Translations under genes and position numbers: made by a program | The notes under the pieces: model-generated | What the model saw: only the letters and a program-made list of their open reading frames with translations | The model's database searches: none | What the model was told of the DNA's origin: nothing | NCBI GenBank assembly: GCA_030765065.1 | Contig: CM060977.1 | Coordinates: 129,274,295-129,338,294 of the forward strand | Length of the DNA stretch: 64,000 nucleotides | Direction of reading: 5' to 3' | Origin: Deroplatys truncata | Taxonomy: Eukaryota > Arthropoda > Insecta > Mantodea > Mantidae | In this document: piece by piece, positions 1 to 12,605 of the stretch | Numbering within the stretch: position 1 is the stretch's first letter | How the letters are laid out: each line of letters begins with the position of its first letter

Positions 1-216
1 TATTTTCTGCAAAATGCTATAAAAGAATATGGAATAAAGCCCTTGCTCCAGTTCGTAAAGCAGCAGCGTCAATTGCAGCAATATGATAATTATTTACTCC
101 TAATGCAGAAGTAGTGTATTGTTGGTACTCTGTACTTCAGCCGGCTGGTCTCAATCTGTTTCCCATCTGATGGTAGGATATATGACGATTCTCGTACATG
201 AGTCAAGTTGAATGGC
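1..216. other. Unassigned AT-rich sequence at window start
   Basis: I see no gene, RNA or recognisable repeat here. It ends where the palindrome beginning at 217 starts. Confidence 0.4.
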
Positions 217-853
217 TATAATATCGACTCTTCTATGTGATCACTACGATACCACGGGTTTCCTGGTAAACTTTTGGAGTTTGAGGGCTTCAGCAATAAT
301 TGAGGGCACTTGATTTCACCTAATGATTCTGAACATGTTTCCACGTAGATAGGATCCAAGGACATGTGCAAGTGTTTCTGAAGCGTCAAGCTTATACCTT
401 TCACCACTTCTTTGGTGTTGTCCTTATTGTCGGCTTTTCAAAAGAGGGAAAATATTTATTGCCGCTTTTCCAGGTATCATTTCAGATTTGATTTTATTCC
501 TATTGAAGAAATAGATTTCTATAAATAAATATATAATATATTTATTTATAGAAATCTATTTCTTCAATAGGAATAAAATCAAATCTGAAATGATACCTGG
601 AAAAGCGGCAATAAATATTTTCCCTCTTTTGAAAAGCCGACAATAAGGACAACACCAAAGAAGTGGTGAAAGGTATAAGCTTGACGCTTCAGAAACACTT
701 GCACATGTCCTTGGATCCTATCTACGTGGAAACATGTTCAGAATCATTAGGTGAAATCAAGTGCCCTCAATTATTGCTGAAGCCCTCAAACTCCAAAAGT
801 TTACCAGGAAACCCGTGGTATCGTAGTGATCACATAGAAGAGTCGATATTATA
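217..853. repeat. 637-bp near-perfect palindrome
   Basis: The sequence from 217 to about 529 is repeated as its reverse complement from about 541 to 853, folding around position 535 in an AT-only centre. Arms of about 310 bp appear identical by eye, so the same 63-residue open frame is read from 407 down to 216 and from 663 upward. That frame has no motif I know. Because the arms match so closely, the duplication is young or is maintained by gene conversion. It could be a fold-back transposon or a duplication made by replication-fork template switching. No target duplication is obvious at the outer edges. Confidence 0.9.
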
Positions 854-1660
854 TATAATATACATACCAGTGGCCCAAGCAAGCTATCCTTTGTAGTTTC
901 ATTTTTGCTGCATACATAGGTGCAAAAGAAGTTGCCGTATCACTACTGTTCAAAGGGATAGTGCAGGTGCAAAGCGAAAAGTCACTGAGGCAGTGCTACT
1001 GTCTGCAGGTGCTTACGTGGTAGTTTTGTGCTGATAAGCATTACATGGTCGCCTGCACATGCAGTTTAAGCAAGGTTATTCACACAAAAAGTTAACATTC
1101 ACCAATAACGGACACCCGGATATGTTCCAGTGCAGAGACGCACCAAAATACAGCTGGAGCTTGAAGGCTATGTTCTGAACAATTTCAGATGCGGCATCTG
1201 TCTTTTGCAAATGTTTTATTTCGAGGGGAACGCACAAATAGTGTTAATAATTGATGGTTCATTCTAGATAGAACGTGGGCTTGAGAGGCCTTACATCAGT
1301 TCGTCCACCAAGGCAGGCATGTTTTTGCTAAGGCTTATTATGAAAAATGAACTAATGGAAAATGATTTAATTCTAACGCACCTTTAAAGCTGCATAAATA
1401 TAATAAAACTGAATTTTGTTTAATCTTGTAAACTTTGCGGCTCCAATTGGTGTCATATAGCTATATTGATTGCAGATTAACTCTCATGGAACTAACAGGT
1501 GTGCTCAGGTTTGCGTCAAGCGGCAATCCTGAATTCCTATTAATGAGCGAATTGCTTATTAAATAATTGATAACACTCCTCCCGCACACCACACATAGGT
1601 ACTCTCTCACATTCAAAAACCAGACTCTGGGTATACTGTAAAATGTTTTTGTTTAAAGAC
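854..1660. other. Unassigned intergenic sequence
   Basis: Mixed-composition sequence without a convincing open frame, RNA gene or repeat that I can match elsewhere in the window. Confidence 0.4.
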
Positions 1661-1740
1661 AACTTTCTGAAGCAAATCGGGAATCGAACCGGTATCACCC
1701 GGCAGTTTATTTACCGAATAAGCTCTGGGATCAGTAATAG
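1660..1740 (-). repeat. tRNA-like (SINE-type) fragment
   Basis: Read on the minus strand, this contains a perfect RNA polymerase III B box (GGTTCGATTCC, about 1680-1690). The A box upstream is weak and the tRNA cloverleaf cannot be completed, so it is a SINE or tRNA-derived remnant rather than a working tRNA gene. Confidence 0.5.
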
Positions 1741-3050
1741 CAGTTAAAGTGTTCGTTTTCATGCATTTAGCGTTCTCCTCTCTGGCGGTATGGACTCCTC
1801 TTTGCAGTTCTGCTTAGGCAAATCTTTTGGCATCCGCGCTAAAGATGACTTGCGTGGACCACTGGTATATTTTAAAACAGCCATTATAAACTTACTACTC
1901 TCTGAATTCACACTGTATGCCTTCAAACGGTAGGAATAGTTAAACAAAGACCATGGTCTTCTGAACAATAATAATATCAATATAACTACACGACTTATAA
2001 TCTTCTATATATTTTATGAAAAAACTGCACTAAATTTGTAACCAGTTTGATTACCTGCAAACCTATCAAACTGAAACCTTTACTTTTATGAAATATATCC
2101 TTTGCTCTTCTTACAAAGTAAGAACACCATCTACTATAGTGCTTATTTGAGTGATGCCCTTTCACCGAGTCTAGTTGATGACTGACTTTGATTAGCCTGA
2201 GCAGTTTCTAGGTATAACAGAATGCATCGTTTCTAACAATAGTGAGAAAACAAAGCCATCGAAGGGGTTCTGTCTAGAAGAAAAGCACGCACATTCATCC
2301 CTGCCCTTTCGTTTTGTTGAATCTCTTATTTGTTTGTACAGTGAATAGCTTTCAATTCATTCTGTGCTGAGGGTTTAATGTAATGGTTGCCGTATATCGG
2401 GGGAGCTATATATCTCGTTTTGTTTCAATAAGTGAAACTATATGCTTCAATACTAACTTAAGTTCATTCCTTGAATAACTGAGAGCGAACAGCGAAATGT
2501 ACATGTACCTTTTAATGATAGATGGGATTTACTTACCCTGGACCTTAATTTAAACGCTTAAAGGTTGGGAAATTCTCCCGCACTATAGAAATCTAGAAAA
2601 AATAATCTATAATAATACCAAGAATGGTTTCTCATAACTATTTTGAGGTGAGAAAGTTTGAGGAAGGTTTAACTGTACTATTAATCATCATCGTTAATAT
2701 ACCGAAATACATAGCCTCTCACGTGGGAACAACTTTTTTAGTTGACAGACAATAAAAAAATGAAAAATTATTAGGGATAATCTCATAATTTTACCGATAG
2801 AGAGAGAGAGACGACCGCTGTTGAATAAAATTGAAGGCGCTTTATAATGGGCTAGCCAATATCAGATGCTCAGTTTTTGTAGGGAATATTCTTTGTAAAG
2901 TTTTGTTCTCTTTAAAGTCCGTAGAAAAAATGGATATTGTGACACAGCGGCTATGGTTCAAGGTAATATGAAGGTCGGCGCCAAGCAGTCCGAGTAAACA
3001 ACGATAACGGCAGCTTGCCAGTGTAAACATCCGGAGCGCTATCGGCAGGT
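1741..3050. other. Unassigned intergenic sequence
   Basis: AT-rich sequence with no supported gene. The short minus-strand open frame at 1759-1980 has no recognisable domain and I do not annotate it. Confidence 0.4.
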
Positions 3051-3059
3051 AACTAAACC

Positions 3060-3186
3060 TTCTGGAAGCTTTATCTCCCCACCTTCTCCAGAAAGTGTGT
3101 CGAAATAGTTCTAGAACGTTCGAGAACCTTCTGTGGACGATTCCACTGCGTATATAAGCGAGCGCTCTCGCGCGCATTGGATCAGT
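3060..3186 (+). promoter_or_regulatory. Heat-shock-type promoter: HSE, TATA box, initiator
   Basis: Positions 3109-3131 hold five alternating TTC/GAA triplets, each separated by exactly 2 bp, which is an ideal heat shock factor binding element. A further TTC-nn-GAA pair lies at 3060-3067. A TATA box TATATAAG follows at 3151-3158 and an arthropod initiator ATCAGT at 3181-3186, placing the start near 3184, about 33 bp from the TATA box. The transcribed side (3184 to about 3340) is GC-rich and purine-rich like a long 5' leader. No heat-shock protein frame follows; downstream is a GT microsatellite. It may be the promoter of an LTR element, of a lost or pseudogenised hsp-type gene, or of a non-coding RNA. 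Confidence 0.8.
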
Positions 3187-3339
3187 GCGTATCGAGATGC
3201 TAGTCGAGTGCGAGAGAGTTGAGTTAATCGCGAGTTGAAAGCGAGTACAGTTGTATCGGTCAGTCAGTGAGAGAGCGAGTTGGCGGGCGAGTTTCCCGTG
3301 CGACATCAAGAGCGACTCTCCATGAGATTTGGTGACAGC

Positions 3340-3340
<1 letters not shown>

Positions 3341-3391
<51 letters not shown>
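3341..3391. repeat. (TG)n microsatellite
   Basis: About 25 uninterrupted TG units lie about 155 bp downstream of the predicted heat-inducible start site. The open frame running through it (3280-3495) is simply Cys-Val dipeptides and is not credible as a protein. Confidence 0.95.
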
Positions 3392-3398
<7 letters not shown>

Positions 3399-3399
3399 C

Positions 3400-4075
3400 A
3401 GCGTGTGCTACCGCGGAGCGACGGTTATGAGTCTTGTGTTCGATCCCCGAGTAAAGTCAATCTCCGGCGTGAAGAGATTGCTTCACGAAAGATGAAGTGA
3501 CGGAGAACTGAGCTAGTTCACCTTAGTGAAGTGACATTGGTGAAGTGAACCCCCAGTGAAGCTGAATTACTAAAAAGGAAACACTGACATTGAAAAACAA
3601 AACAGTGACGGTGGGAAAAAGTGGCAGTTGACAGACATACAACAAGTGTGGACAAGGACAAAGTCAGAGTGTTTACATGCTTTTGTGCAATATTTAGAAT
3701 TTCTCAAGATTTTCTTTGTTTGACGAACACCTGCAGTTATTCGTTATTATGTAACATAATATTGCCGTGACAAATTGCGCCAAGGCAAGCACCAAAAAGA
3801 CACCTAAAGCTATATTTATATTTCCCTTGTTGAGGGTAGTCATCATTGTAAACCTAAGTTAATCCAAGCCAAACGTTCATTGTTCATCTCCATTGCTTAT
3901 ACTGCACTGAAGGGTACTTAATTTCTATGGTGAACTAAGATAGTTCCATAAAAGAGGAAGATAATTTAATTATTTAATACCAGATTTGTTTAACCAACCA
4001 TAACTATGTTATTGAACCACTCCGTTAACATTGAAGCAGATACTATCTTTACTTGTTTGCACCACGCTTTGCGAG
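3400..4075. other. Possible leader and downstream transcript region, no ORF
   Basis: This follows the promoter and microsatellite. Between about 3485 and 3570 the motif GTGAAGTGA recurs, forming a short degenerate direct-repeat tract. No supported reading frame was found. Confidence 0.35.
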
Positions 4076-4077
4076 CC

Positions 4078-4884
4078 TTCGCTCCAAAAATTTAAAAATA
4101 TTAACTTTGTAATTTGACTGTTTCTTTAAATATTATATATTTATGTTTGCCTCGGCTGCGTCAGTATTATTGTTAGAGACATGGATATCTTGGCAGGGTT
4201 GTGGTGCGACAAGAATTTAGGCTTACACAGATTACAATTTTACTTCACTCCTTTTATTAACGCCTGACACGATTTAAATAACACTTCACTGATATAGAGA
4301 GCTGTGAGATTCTTTAATTAATTACTTGCACTTTTTATCACGTAAACTATTTTTGTCTCACGCAAATACGTATTAAATTTCTCGAGGACACTTTTTGCGT
4401 CTGGTTAGTAACGCTGTCTGCAACCAATTGAATAGATTTCTACCGCCTAAAATTGGTAAATTTCTGTATTTCAAGTCTCTGATTGGCTATTCCTTATCCA
4501 ATAGAATACCTTCTTTTAACTACAGATATTTTCTGGTTGTTGATTGGCTATTCTATAAACTGTCACTAAAATTACATCATTGCTTCCAGGAATCACAAGT
4601 AACATTATTACACTCTCAAACTCATTATTGCCTCAAGGTTATCTCATTGTTACCTCATTGTTAGCAACTTCTACTTATTATTCTAACAGCTCCTACATTA
4701 TTAAATTACGTAATATATTCATATAACATTATTACACATGGATAAAATAACAAAAACATACAATGACTATAATACACTTTTTACATATTGTTAAATACAC
4801 GTATTACTATAAGGCGGACTGCTATTGAATTTATATTTTATATAATTAGACTGAAATCATTTAAGTGTTAAAAATACTGCCTCA
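4078..4884 (-). repeat. Repeat family B, copy 1 (LTR-like)
   Basis: Inverted relative to the copies at 6729, 17583 and 41774. All share an end reading TGAGGCAGTATTTTTAACAC, a middle rich in GAGGTAACAATGAGG-type motifs, and the block with GCAGCTCTCTATATCAGTG and GAAGTGTTATTT. The family looks like an LTR plus a little adjoining sequence, but I see no reverse transcriptase attached. Confidence 0.7.
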
Positions 4885-5131
4885 ATATATACTTCGCGCA
4901 GTCAACGACCGTATACTAAAGACTCCACCACACCGGCCCTTTTCGCTCTGTGGGGACTTGACACCGCACGACTACATTACTTGGCTCCATTACATTTTCT
5001 AACTTTGTTGAAGATGTCTAGTCCCCTCATACTAAAATATTAAATAACATTAAAAATGGAAACCTAATATATTTAGCGTGAAACAGGTTTTTACCTGTAT
5101 CTTTAAATTTTAATTTTTATGGGGGAGTATG

Positions 5132-5315
5132 CTTTTTAATCAAAATCCTTGAAGCCAGTTTTTAGAAAATCAAAATTTTCGAAAATTTTCTATGTAAAGA
5201 GTAGTTGGGAGTGGGAGATTTTCTTGAAAATGGTGTCGTATCCTTAGAAAGTATTGAACTCAATACCAAGTTTGGTGTTTATACGGCTTCTCGTTTTTGA
5301 GTTACGCTGTTCACA

Positions 5316-5346
<31 letters not shown>

Positions 5347-5462
5347 GCGACCTTTATCCAAAAATGTTTTTCTTGGATTCACGGGCCTCAAAACCTGCAT
5401 TTCCGATGAAATCTCGGTATATAATTTTTGGGTGGAATGCAATACCTTCTCCACCTAGTATG
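5132..5462 (+). repeat. Family A, 3' half (truncated)
   Basis: Matches the second half of family A: the ATTTTCGAAAA tract, the segment ending CCAAGTTTGGTGTTTAT, a CA/CG microsatellite core (about 5313-5349), then the conserved TTTTTGGGTGGAATGCAATA. The terminal GTAGAGAAAGTA is missing. Confidence 0.75.
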
Positions 5463-5477
5463 TACATGGTACACAAT

Positions 5478-6163
5478 GTAAAAATATTCTGATGTGATAC
5501 ATTCTCTACTTTCTCTACATGTGATTTTCTCTACCCTGTACCTTTATAAGTGGGTACACAACTATTCTTACTAAAGTCTTATTTTTCTATTAACAACGAT
5601 TCCTCAGAAATGGCTTATGTCACAAAAATCTTAATTTGAATAAGTTGTGTTTTAAAGAGATCTACGTGTTTTGTGTAATACTTTTTCGTCTATCGCCTAA
5701 CGTTTAGCAGTTGTACAAGATTATACAAAGTTTCTTCCAACTGAAGTGGAATTCACAGGCTATTCGCAGAAAATTCAAGAGATACATTTTATTTTCCATG
5801 TAAATATCTTTAATATATTGTATTCTAATCAAAATCGTTAGAGCCAGTATTTAGAAATACAAAAATTTCAAAAAGTGTTGCACATGAAGAGTAGTTTGAT
5901 TTGGAGGTATTTTCTTGAAAATCTACGTGTTGCATCATTGGACCGTACTGAACCTAAATACCAAGTTTGGTATTTACTCGACTTTTCGTTTTTGAGTTAT
6001 GATGTTCACAGGAGACACATAGATACACAGACCTTTTTCTAAAAATACCTTTTTTTGGATTCAGACGGCCTCAAAACATAAATTTCCGGTGAAATCTCGG
6101 TATCGAATTTTTGGGTGGAATACAATACTTCCCCTACTTACTATACGTAGTAGAGAAAGTAAT
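5478..6163 (+). repeat. Family A, diverged copy
   Basis: Begins with a diverged CTGATGTGATACATTC and ends with the exact family terminus ACGTAGTAGAGAAAGTA. It belongs to the variant subfamily that carries AAGAGATCTACGTGTTTTG and TATCGCCTAACGTTTAGCAG. Confidence 0.75.
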
Positions 6164-6728
6164 ATAACCTATGCTGCTAGAAAACACAGAGCTCCCTGCG
6201 AAACAATATGGAAGGACAACTTTGCAGCCCCAAGGTTAAGTTTTCAGCCACACTTATAACCAAAAGTATCATCGCAAAAATACCTGACATGTATACTGTA
6301 AAGTTATTACTATTTTTATTTTCTCTACCACAGAGATGGTGTTCATGAAAGGGATGATAGGAAAATTCGCGTATCAAATTATGCAATCCAGCTTTCGCCT
6401 ATCGACCGAGGAACATCGAAAAAAATAAAGGAAATAAATTAAATAAAAAACTTCTTTCAGATGGGACAGAAGAGCTGTCAAGGACATGCGTTTCATATGG
6501 TACATGATGGGACTCGCTTCTTTCTACCAGCCCAACTCTTTCGAAAAGCAGCAACGAATATATCGAACTATGGTCGAGCTTCTGGTTCACATGCCCGCTC
6601 GTGAGAAATGGGTTCCATTGCGTATTTACCCGTTCGGGATTCGCTCGTTCGAAAGTTCACACCACAGCGGTGTCAGGCTTCAGTGCGTTGGGGCTAAGGA
6701 ACGGCAGTAGCAGTAAGTAGATAGTGAG
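6164..6728. other. Unassigned intergenic sequence
   Basis: Two overlapping short frames (6399-6590 minus, 6486-6710 plus) lie here, but neither has recognisable motifs. I see no RNA gene. Confidence 0.35.
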
Positions 6729-7640
6729 GCAGTATTTTTAACACTTAAATAATTTTAGTCTATTTATATAATATGTAAATTCAATAACAGCCCACCTTGA
6801 AGCAATATGTGTATATAATAATTTGTAAAATGTATGTAACAGTCATTGCATAAGCTTATATTATTGTATCCATGTGTAATGATGTTATGTGAATATATTA
6901 CGTAATTTAATAATGTAGGAGCTGTGAGAAATAGGTCAAAAATTGCTAACAATGAGGTAACAATGAGGTAACCTTGAGGCAATAATGAGTTTGAAACTTT
7001 AACAATACTACTTCTGATTTTTGGAAGCAATAATGTAATTTTAGTGACAGTTTATAAAATAGCCAATCAACAACCAGAAAAAGCTTTAGTTAAATGAAGG
7101 TATTCTATTGGAGTAGGATTAGCCAATCAGAAACTGAAAAGGAGAAAATTTTACAAATTTAGAGTTCAGTTGCCTGCAGACAGAGTTACTAACCAGACGC
7201 AAAAAGTGTCCTCAAGAAATATAATATGTATTCGTGTGAGACGAAAAATACGTTTACGTGTTAAAAAAGTGTAATTAATAAATAAAAATAAACCCGCAGC
7301 TCTCTATATCAGTGAAGTGTTATTTAAATCGTATCAAATATTAATAAAATGAGTGAAGTAAAATTATAATCTGTGTAATCCTACATTCTTGTCGCATCCC
7401 AACCCTGCTAAGAGAAACGTGTCTCTAACAATAATACTGACACAGCCGAGGCAAACATAAATACATAATACTTAAAGAAACAGTCTTAACTACAAAGTTA
7501 ATATTTTTTTAAAAAAAAACTTGGGGCAAAGGCCACCTTAAAGTACATTTTGGGGGAAGGCTACCGGAAACTGTTTACTATACGTGCGGTTGCAACTACT
7601 ACAAGTTCGGCTCCCCAGCAGTTAAAATACAATACAACTG
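6729..7640 (+). repeat. Repeat family B, copy 2 (LTR-like)
   Basis: The most complete B copy. It starts TGAGGCAGTATTTTTAACAC and runs through the ATGAGGTAACAATGAGGTAA motif, the stretch around GGTATTCTATTGGAGTAGGA, and the GCAGCTCTCTATATCAGTG block, to a 3' part with repeated GGCCACC/GGCTACCGGAAA motifs. The 3' part resembles sequence just inside an LTR, but a primer-binding site cannot be assigned with confidence. Confidence 0.7.
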
Positions 7641-7837
7641 CTACATAAAATCGACTTTTCCATACGTGAAACAATAAAGTTTACAATAGATAAGGTATAT
7701 TTATTGGTTTCAAATTATTGAAGTTATTACACAAGTATTTAGTGCATGAATATATATACCTTTTTTAGTTGCATTTATATCCCGCCTTTAACTGCATTGG
7801 GCCTTTCCTTTGGAACATATTTTCTCTTCGCAATGGT

Positions 7838-7985
7838 GTTAAATCGTACATTCACACATTCATTTATACTTCCAAGGGATAACCTTGGCTAGAGAAAAAT
7901 TCTCACCTCCAACCGGGAATCGAACCCGAGATCCCTAGCACACAGGCAGGTGCTCTACCGACTGAGCTACAGGGCCAGCCTATGT
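7838..7985 (-). repeat. tRNA-derived SINE
   Basis: Read on the minus strand from 7980, this has an excellent A box within TAGCTCAGTCGGTAGAGC and a perfect B box GGTTCGATTCC, spaced as in a tRNA. The acceptor-stem halves do not pair and unrelated sequence follows, so it is a tRNA-headed SINE and not a functional tRNA gene. Confidence 0.75.
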
Positions 7986-7989
7986 CATG

Positions 7990-10900
7990 TTATAGCGCTT
8001 TCGACTTTGTCTCTACCAAACATTATGGTCAAGTTTTGTTTTACTACATTATGATACGCAAATTCCATTTCCATGTTTTGTTTCAAGATTACCCCTAAGC
8101 AAAATAAATATGATAATATGTTCCAAAATAAATAAAATAAAAGCTTCATATACAATTTCATTCTAAATTTCTGTGACAGAAAAAACAACTCCGTCATCTG
8201 TGAAAATAAATATTACAAATTATATTACAACGCCATAAATGAAATAATGATTATTCTTTAAAGTCCAGAAATGGTACAACTGCCATTAAAACTGTCAATC
8301 TTTAACGCAAATTCACATTAATTACTCAAAAGTTGTTCCTTTACATTAATGATATATACAGCTAAGTCCACTACTGAAAAATAAGTTTATTGTATTTAAA
8401 ATGTTGCTTTCTTTTATGATATACAAATTAACGAAGTTGAGAAAAACAACATGAAATCTGATAACAATAAAACCAACGACAGTTTTCCTAAAAGAAAATT
8501 TAAAACATATTCAGCTGAATATGTATGATCTGGTTCTGGGATAATTTCATGTGTTCATTATGCAGTTTATTTTCAAAATCTAAATGAGAAACTCAGGTAA
8601 AAATGCCATACATTATCGTGCTCTGTCTCGCATGTTTCGAGTTAAGGAATCAATAACTTAAAATTGTAGTTTGCCTTTCTTTTTGCAATTTACGCTTCCG
8701 GTAAATTAATGTTACTTTGAATGAATACAAAGTCATTTTTGGGTGAATAAAATACAACATAGCAATAACCTAGTTTTCTTTCAACAATTTACACTTCCAT
8801 CAAATGAATGTTGCTGTAAATGAACAGTTGAACAGCGATCAACTTTTTCAGCTAAAGGAAAATATAATATAATAGCTTATAATAAAATAACAAATTATAT
8901 TTCTTTTAGCATTTTACGCTTCCAACATACGAATGTTGCCGTGAATGAATTCCATTAGGTAAAGGATCATAATATCTAATAACCTGCCATGCCAGATAGG
9001 CCATATATGTTTGGGACAGATTCAGTGTTTTAGTAAAAAATGGGTGGTGATTATCCTAATGAGACAAATCATGTGTTTGGGGAATGGTTTACCGATCTTC
9101 ATTAAGACTGGCAGAAGAGTGAGTGATAGTAATGCATAATGCTTAAATAAGAAATACCCAATACAAATTCTAGGAAAGCTGAAATTTGTTCATGGCTTCA
9201 GAGCAAGAATATACCTCTTAATGTACTTACAATAACCAAATAAGAAATAATTGGAAAACAGCCGAATAATAATATTGTTGTTAGCAGTTCATTGTTAGTG
9301 GATACATTCACATATCGTCTATGACGTTGACCAGCTTGCATTTCACTTGTATCATAACTCCATTATCACGCAAGCTTGTACGTATAAGGAAGGCAACGAC
9401 GCTAGTGAAGTAAATGGACCCCTTGGGTCTGGACACTCTGGGCGTTCGAACAGGAAATAAGGCATATACCCGTTCGGTATACCAAACGGAATGTAAGAGA
9501 GGGAACCACTCGGAATCCTGTACACCGAACTCGCCCGTATGTGCTTGAACGCATGAATGGTACAAAATAGTCCCCAAAACTCGTTCGATGCACAGCTCTA
9601 GTTTGAAGCCGGAATCTCCCAAATGCGGCCTACAAACCTTACCGCCTGTGCCATCCCGCTCAATGATGTACTTCAATACATTTTCAATATAATCATTTTC
9701 ATTTTTTCGCCACTATTTAACAAGAGAATTCTGCCCTGCATTTCTTCTGCAATAAGGAATGCTTATAATTTTAAATAGACTTAAAAATATAAAATTCTTC
9801 ATCGAGAACATAACAGACCTCTTTCCTTCTTTGCATACAAACGAACTTTAAAAATTACGATTTAAACTCTTATCAGTCGTGGAGTAAAATGACTACGAGA
9901 TTCGTGTTTGCCTGCTAAGCCAAGGAGCTGTTTCTTTTGAGAGGCACATTTTCTCTCTTTCTTAATTTTTTGACATTTCTTTTCATTACATGCCACAAAC
10001 AAACGGCTTTTTATCCCATAATAAGCAAGAATTTATTAAACTTCTGAGTAATCTTTCCCAAAGGAACGTATTTGTAAGCTCCAAAACCATATTATATGTT
10101 AATAGCGCGCTTTTAACATTTTCTTTTGTTTCATGCTTTCGTAAAGTAGACCAGCGAATACAAACAATTTAGCGTCCGTAGTTTAAATGGAATGCCATCG
10201 GACTTCCGCTAGAGAATGCATCCAGGGAGAAAACTAGTTGGCTACTTTTGATAGTGACGTTACTTTGCAAAGGGCTGAACATGGGAAGGAGTGTCGTCGA
10301 AACTGAGTTACACTCTTACAGGGAAGTGGGGTATAAAACTCCAAAAGATGAGTGAGAGGGAGGAAGAGGCAATGGGAGAGGAGAGAAGTGAAATAAAACA
10401 TATTACAAACATTTTCGATGTAAAGACTGAAAAGAAGTGCATATATGAACCCCCTTTCCAGAAGTGGAATGTTTAATTAAGTTTACTGATTGCTCTTAAC
10501 TAGAGGTAAATATTATTATTAAATTCTCCGAATAGTCGAGGAGTAAATAAAAGCTAATATTTTGTTTAAACTTTATACGTCTCTTAAACCGATAGGTCAT
10601 TTAGGACGAAAAATAAAATAAGTTAAATTATGCTCAAATGAGCCCAAGAACCATAGAACTTAAGAGTTATTCGATATTCATGTATTCAGGATACGAGAAA
10701 ACCCCAGATTGTAACTGAGACCTCTTGAATGTGAGACGAAAACGCTGTCTTCACACCACGGAGGTGGGCACTAATCAAATTGATTGAAAGTGAAAAGAGG
10801 TGAACGTAATAAAATACTGAAATATTTTCAATAACATACCAAACATCAAAGTAACTCGAGGTACACAAGAAACAAGGGTAGCCTGCGTATACATACAGGG

Positions 10901-11400
10901 TGGACCATTTAAGTTGAGACTGTACAATATCTTCAAAACTAAGCGTTGTAGGAAGAAATGTCTTTGATAAACGTTTCTTGATATTATGGGGGAAGTAAAT
11001 ATCATTAGTCGTATTTTGTTTAGAGGACGTTATGTTGTTAATTTAATTTTTTAAATGGAAACCTACATTATGTGTGTTGTTTTCTCATTAGAAAATGGTT
11101 TATAAAAAAATCTTTATTTTGTGATGAATAAGGAAACAAAATAAAAAATGTGGGTTCCCAAATACAAAACGTACCTTGGCCCTCAAATAACCATCCATGG
11201 AGGCCCAACCATTCATTGCGGCTTTCGTACACAGCCATTCTGAGTTTTCGGTGTTATTTACTTTGGTGTAAGAACAATCAAGGTGCTTTATACAAATGTT
11301 GTTTAGTTTTTTACGAGATTAACTAAATGTAACAACTACAGATGTATAGGTATTTTCAATACAATTTACAAAGCATATGCACGAATAATATGCAATAGAT
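7990..11400. other. Unassigned AT-rich intergenic region
   Basis: A 3.4-kb stretch without supported genes. At 8640-8960 the motif TTTACGCTTCC and a following GAATGTT(A/G)C recur three times at spacings of about 120-130 bp, suggesting an old degenerate tandem repeat. The 122-residue minus frame at 9308-9676 has no known motif. Confidence 0.4.
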
Positions 11401-11401
11401 T

Positions 11402-12326
11402 AAAAAAAATCTGATGTGTTACACTCACATGACTTTGTCTACTCTTGTACAAACTATTTTTACAAACGCTTATTCTCCATCTACTTCATGTTAATCGAGA
11501 TAAACATTTGCAAAGTCTATCTTATTGCTAATTTTCTTGTAGATGTAAGGGAATAATACATTTACAAGGGAAATTTAGAAATACAGTAGCCTTTAAGAAC
11601 ATACATATCTCTTAATAGCTGGTTGCTAGGTGCAGCACCATTCCCTTTCCCACAGATTAATACTCTTTGCATATCCAAGACAAATAAATTAATAACGAAT
11701 TCCCATTTGAGAAAATAAGTATTGAAAAATTTAAGGGAATAACAAGCAATATCTCGAAAATGGTTCACTCAACAAAAAACATGTATATGACATAATTTGT
11801 ATATTTTAACGCGATCTACATTTTTTGTGCAGTAAAGTTTTGTCTACCTCTTATGGTTTAGCAGTTATGCAAAAGTCGCTCACAATGAAGAATACTTTTG
11901 GAGACATTCCCAGAAAATTCAAGATATACATATCATTTGTCATAAAAATATCTTAAACATATAATATTTTAATCAAAATCGTTGTAGCCATTTTTGAGAA
12001 AATTAAAATTTTCGAAAAATCTTTCATGTAAAGGGTAATCCGGGATGGGGGTATTTTCTTTAAAAGCTGCGTGTCGCATCTCTGGAAGATACTGAACCTA
12101 AATACCAAGTTTGGTGTTTATCCGACTGTTCGTTTCTGACTTATGCTGTTCAGACAGACAGACAGACATACACACACAGACACACACACACACGGACATG
12201 TTTCCAAAAAAGCTTTTTTTGGATTCGTGGGGTCTCAAAACATATATTTCCGGTGAAATCTCGGTATCGAATTTTTGGGTGGAATACAATACTTCCCCTA
12301 CTTACTAAACGTAGTAGAGAAAGTAA
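11402..12326 (+). repeat. Family A, full-length copy
   Basis: Complete from the A-rich start and ATCTGATGTGTTACACTCAC to ACGTAGTAGAGAAAGTA. The core holds a mixed ACAG/CA microsatellite (about 12150-12195). Confidence 0.85.
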
Positions 12327-12349
12327 TAATATTAGAAACAAATAATGGA

Positions 12350-12572
12350 AGAATAATGGATTTAGAAAAGGAGGGTCGTGTGTGGATAATGTATTCCTCC
12401 TAAAGCGAATAATAGAAACAACAATTGTGTTTCACATAGAGACCCATTTTACTTTTGTGGACTTTGAGAAGGACTTCGATCTAGTAGACCAAAATAAACT
12501 ATGGCGTATGTTAAACACCAAAGGATACCCAGAGAATTTAGTTAAAGTTATACAAAGTTTATAATATATGTA

Positions 12573-12605
<33 letters not shown>

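Noticed and set aside
2842-3309. 155-residue minus-strand ORF
   Set aside because: It is antisense to the HSE-TATA-initiator promoter and its leader; composition is Arg/Ser-rich without motifs.
7911-7980. Functional tRNA gene
   Set aside because: A and B boxes are good but the acceptor stem does not pair and a non-tRNA body follows; it is a SINE head.
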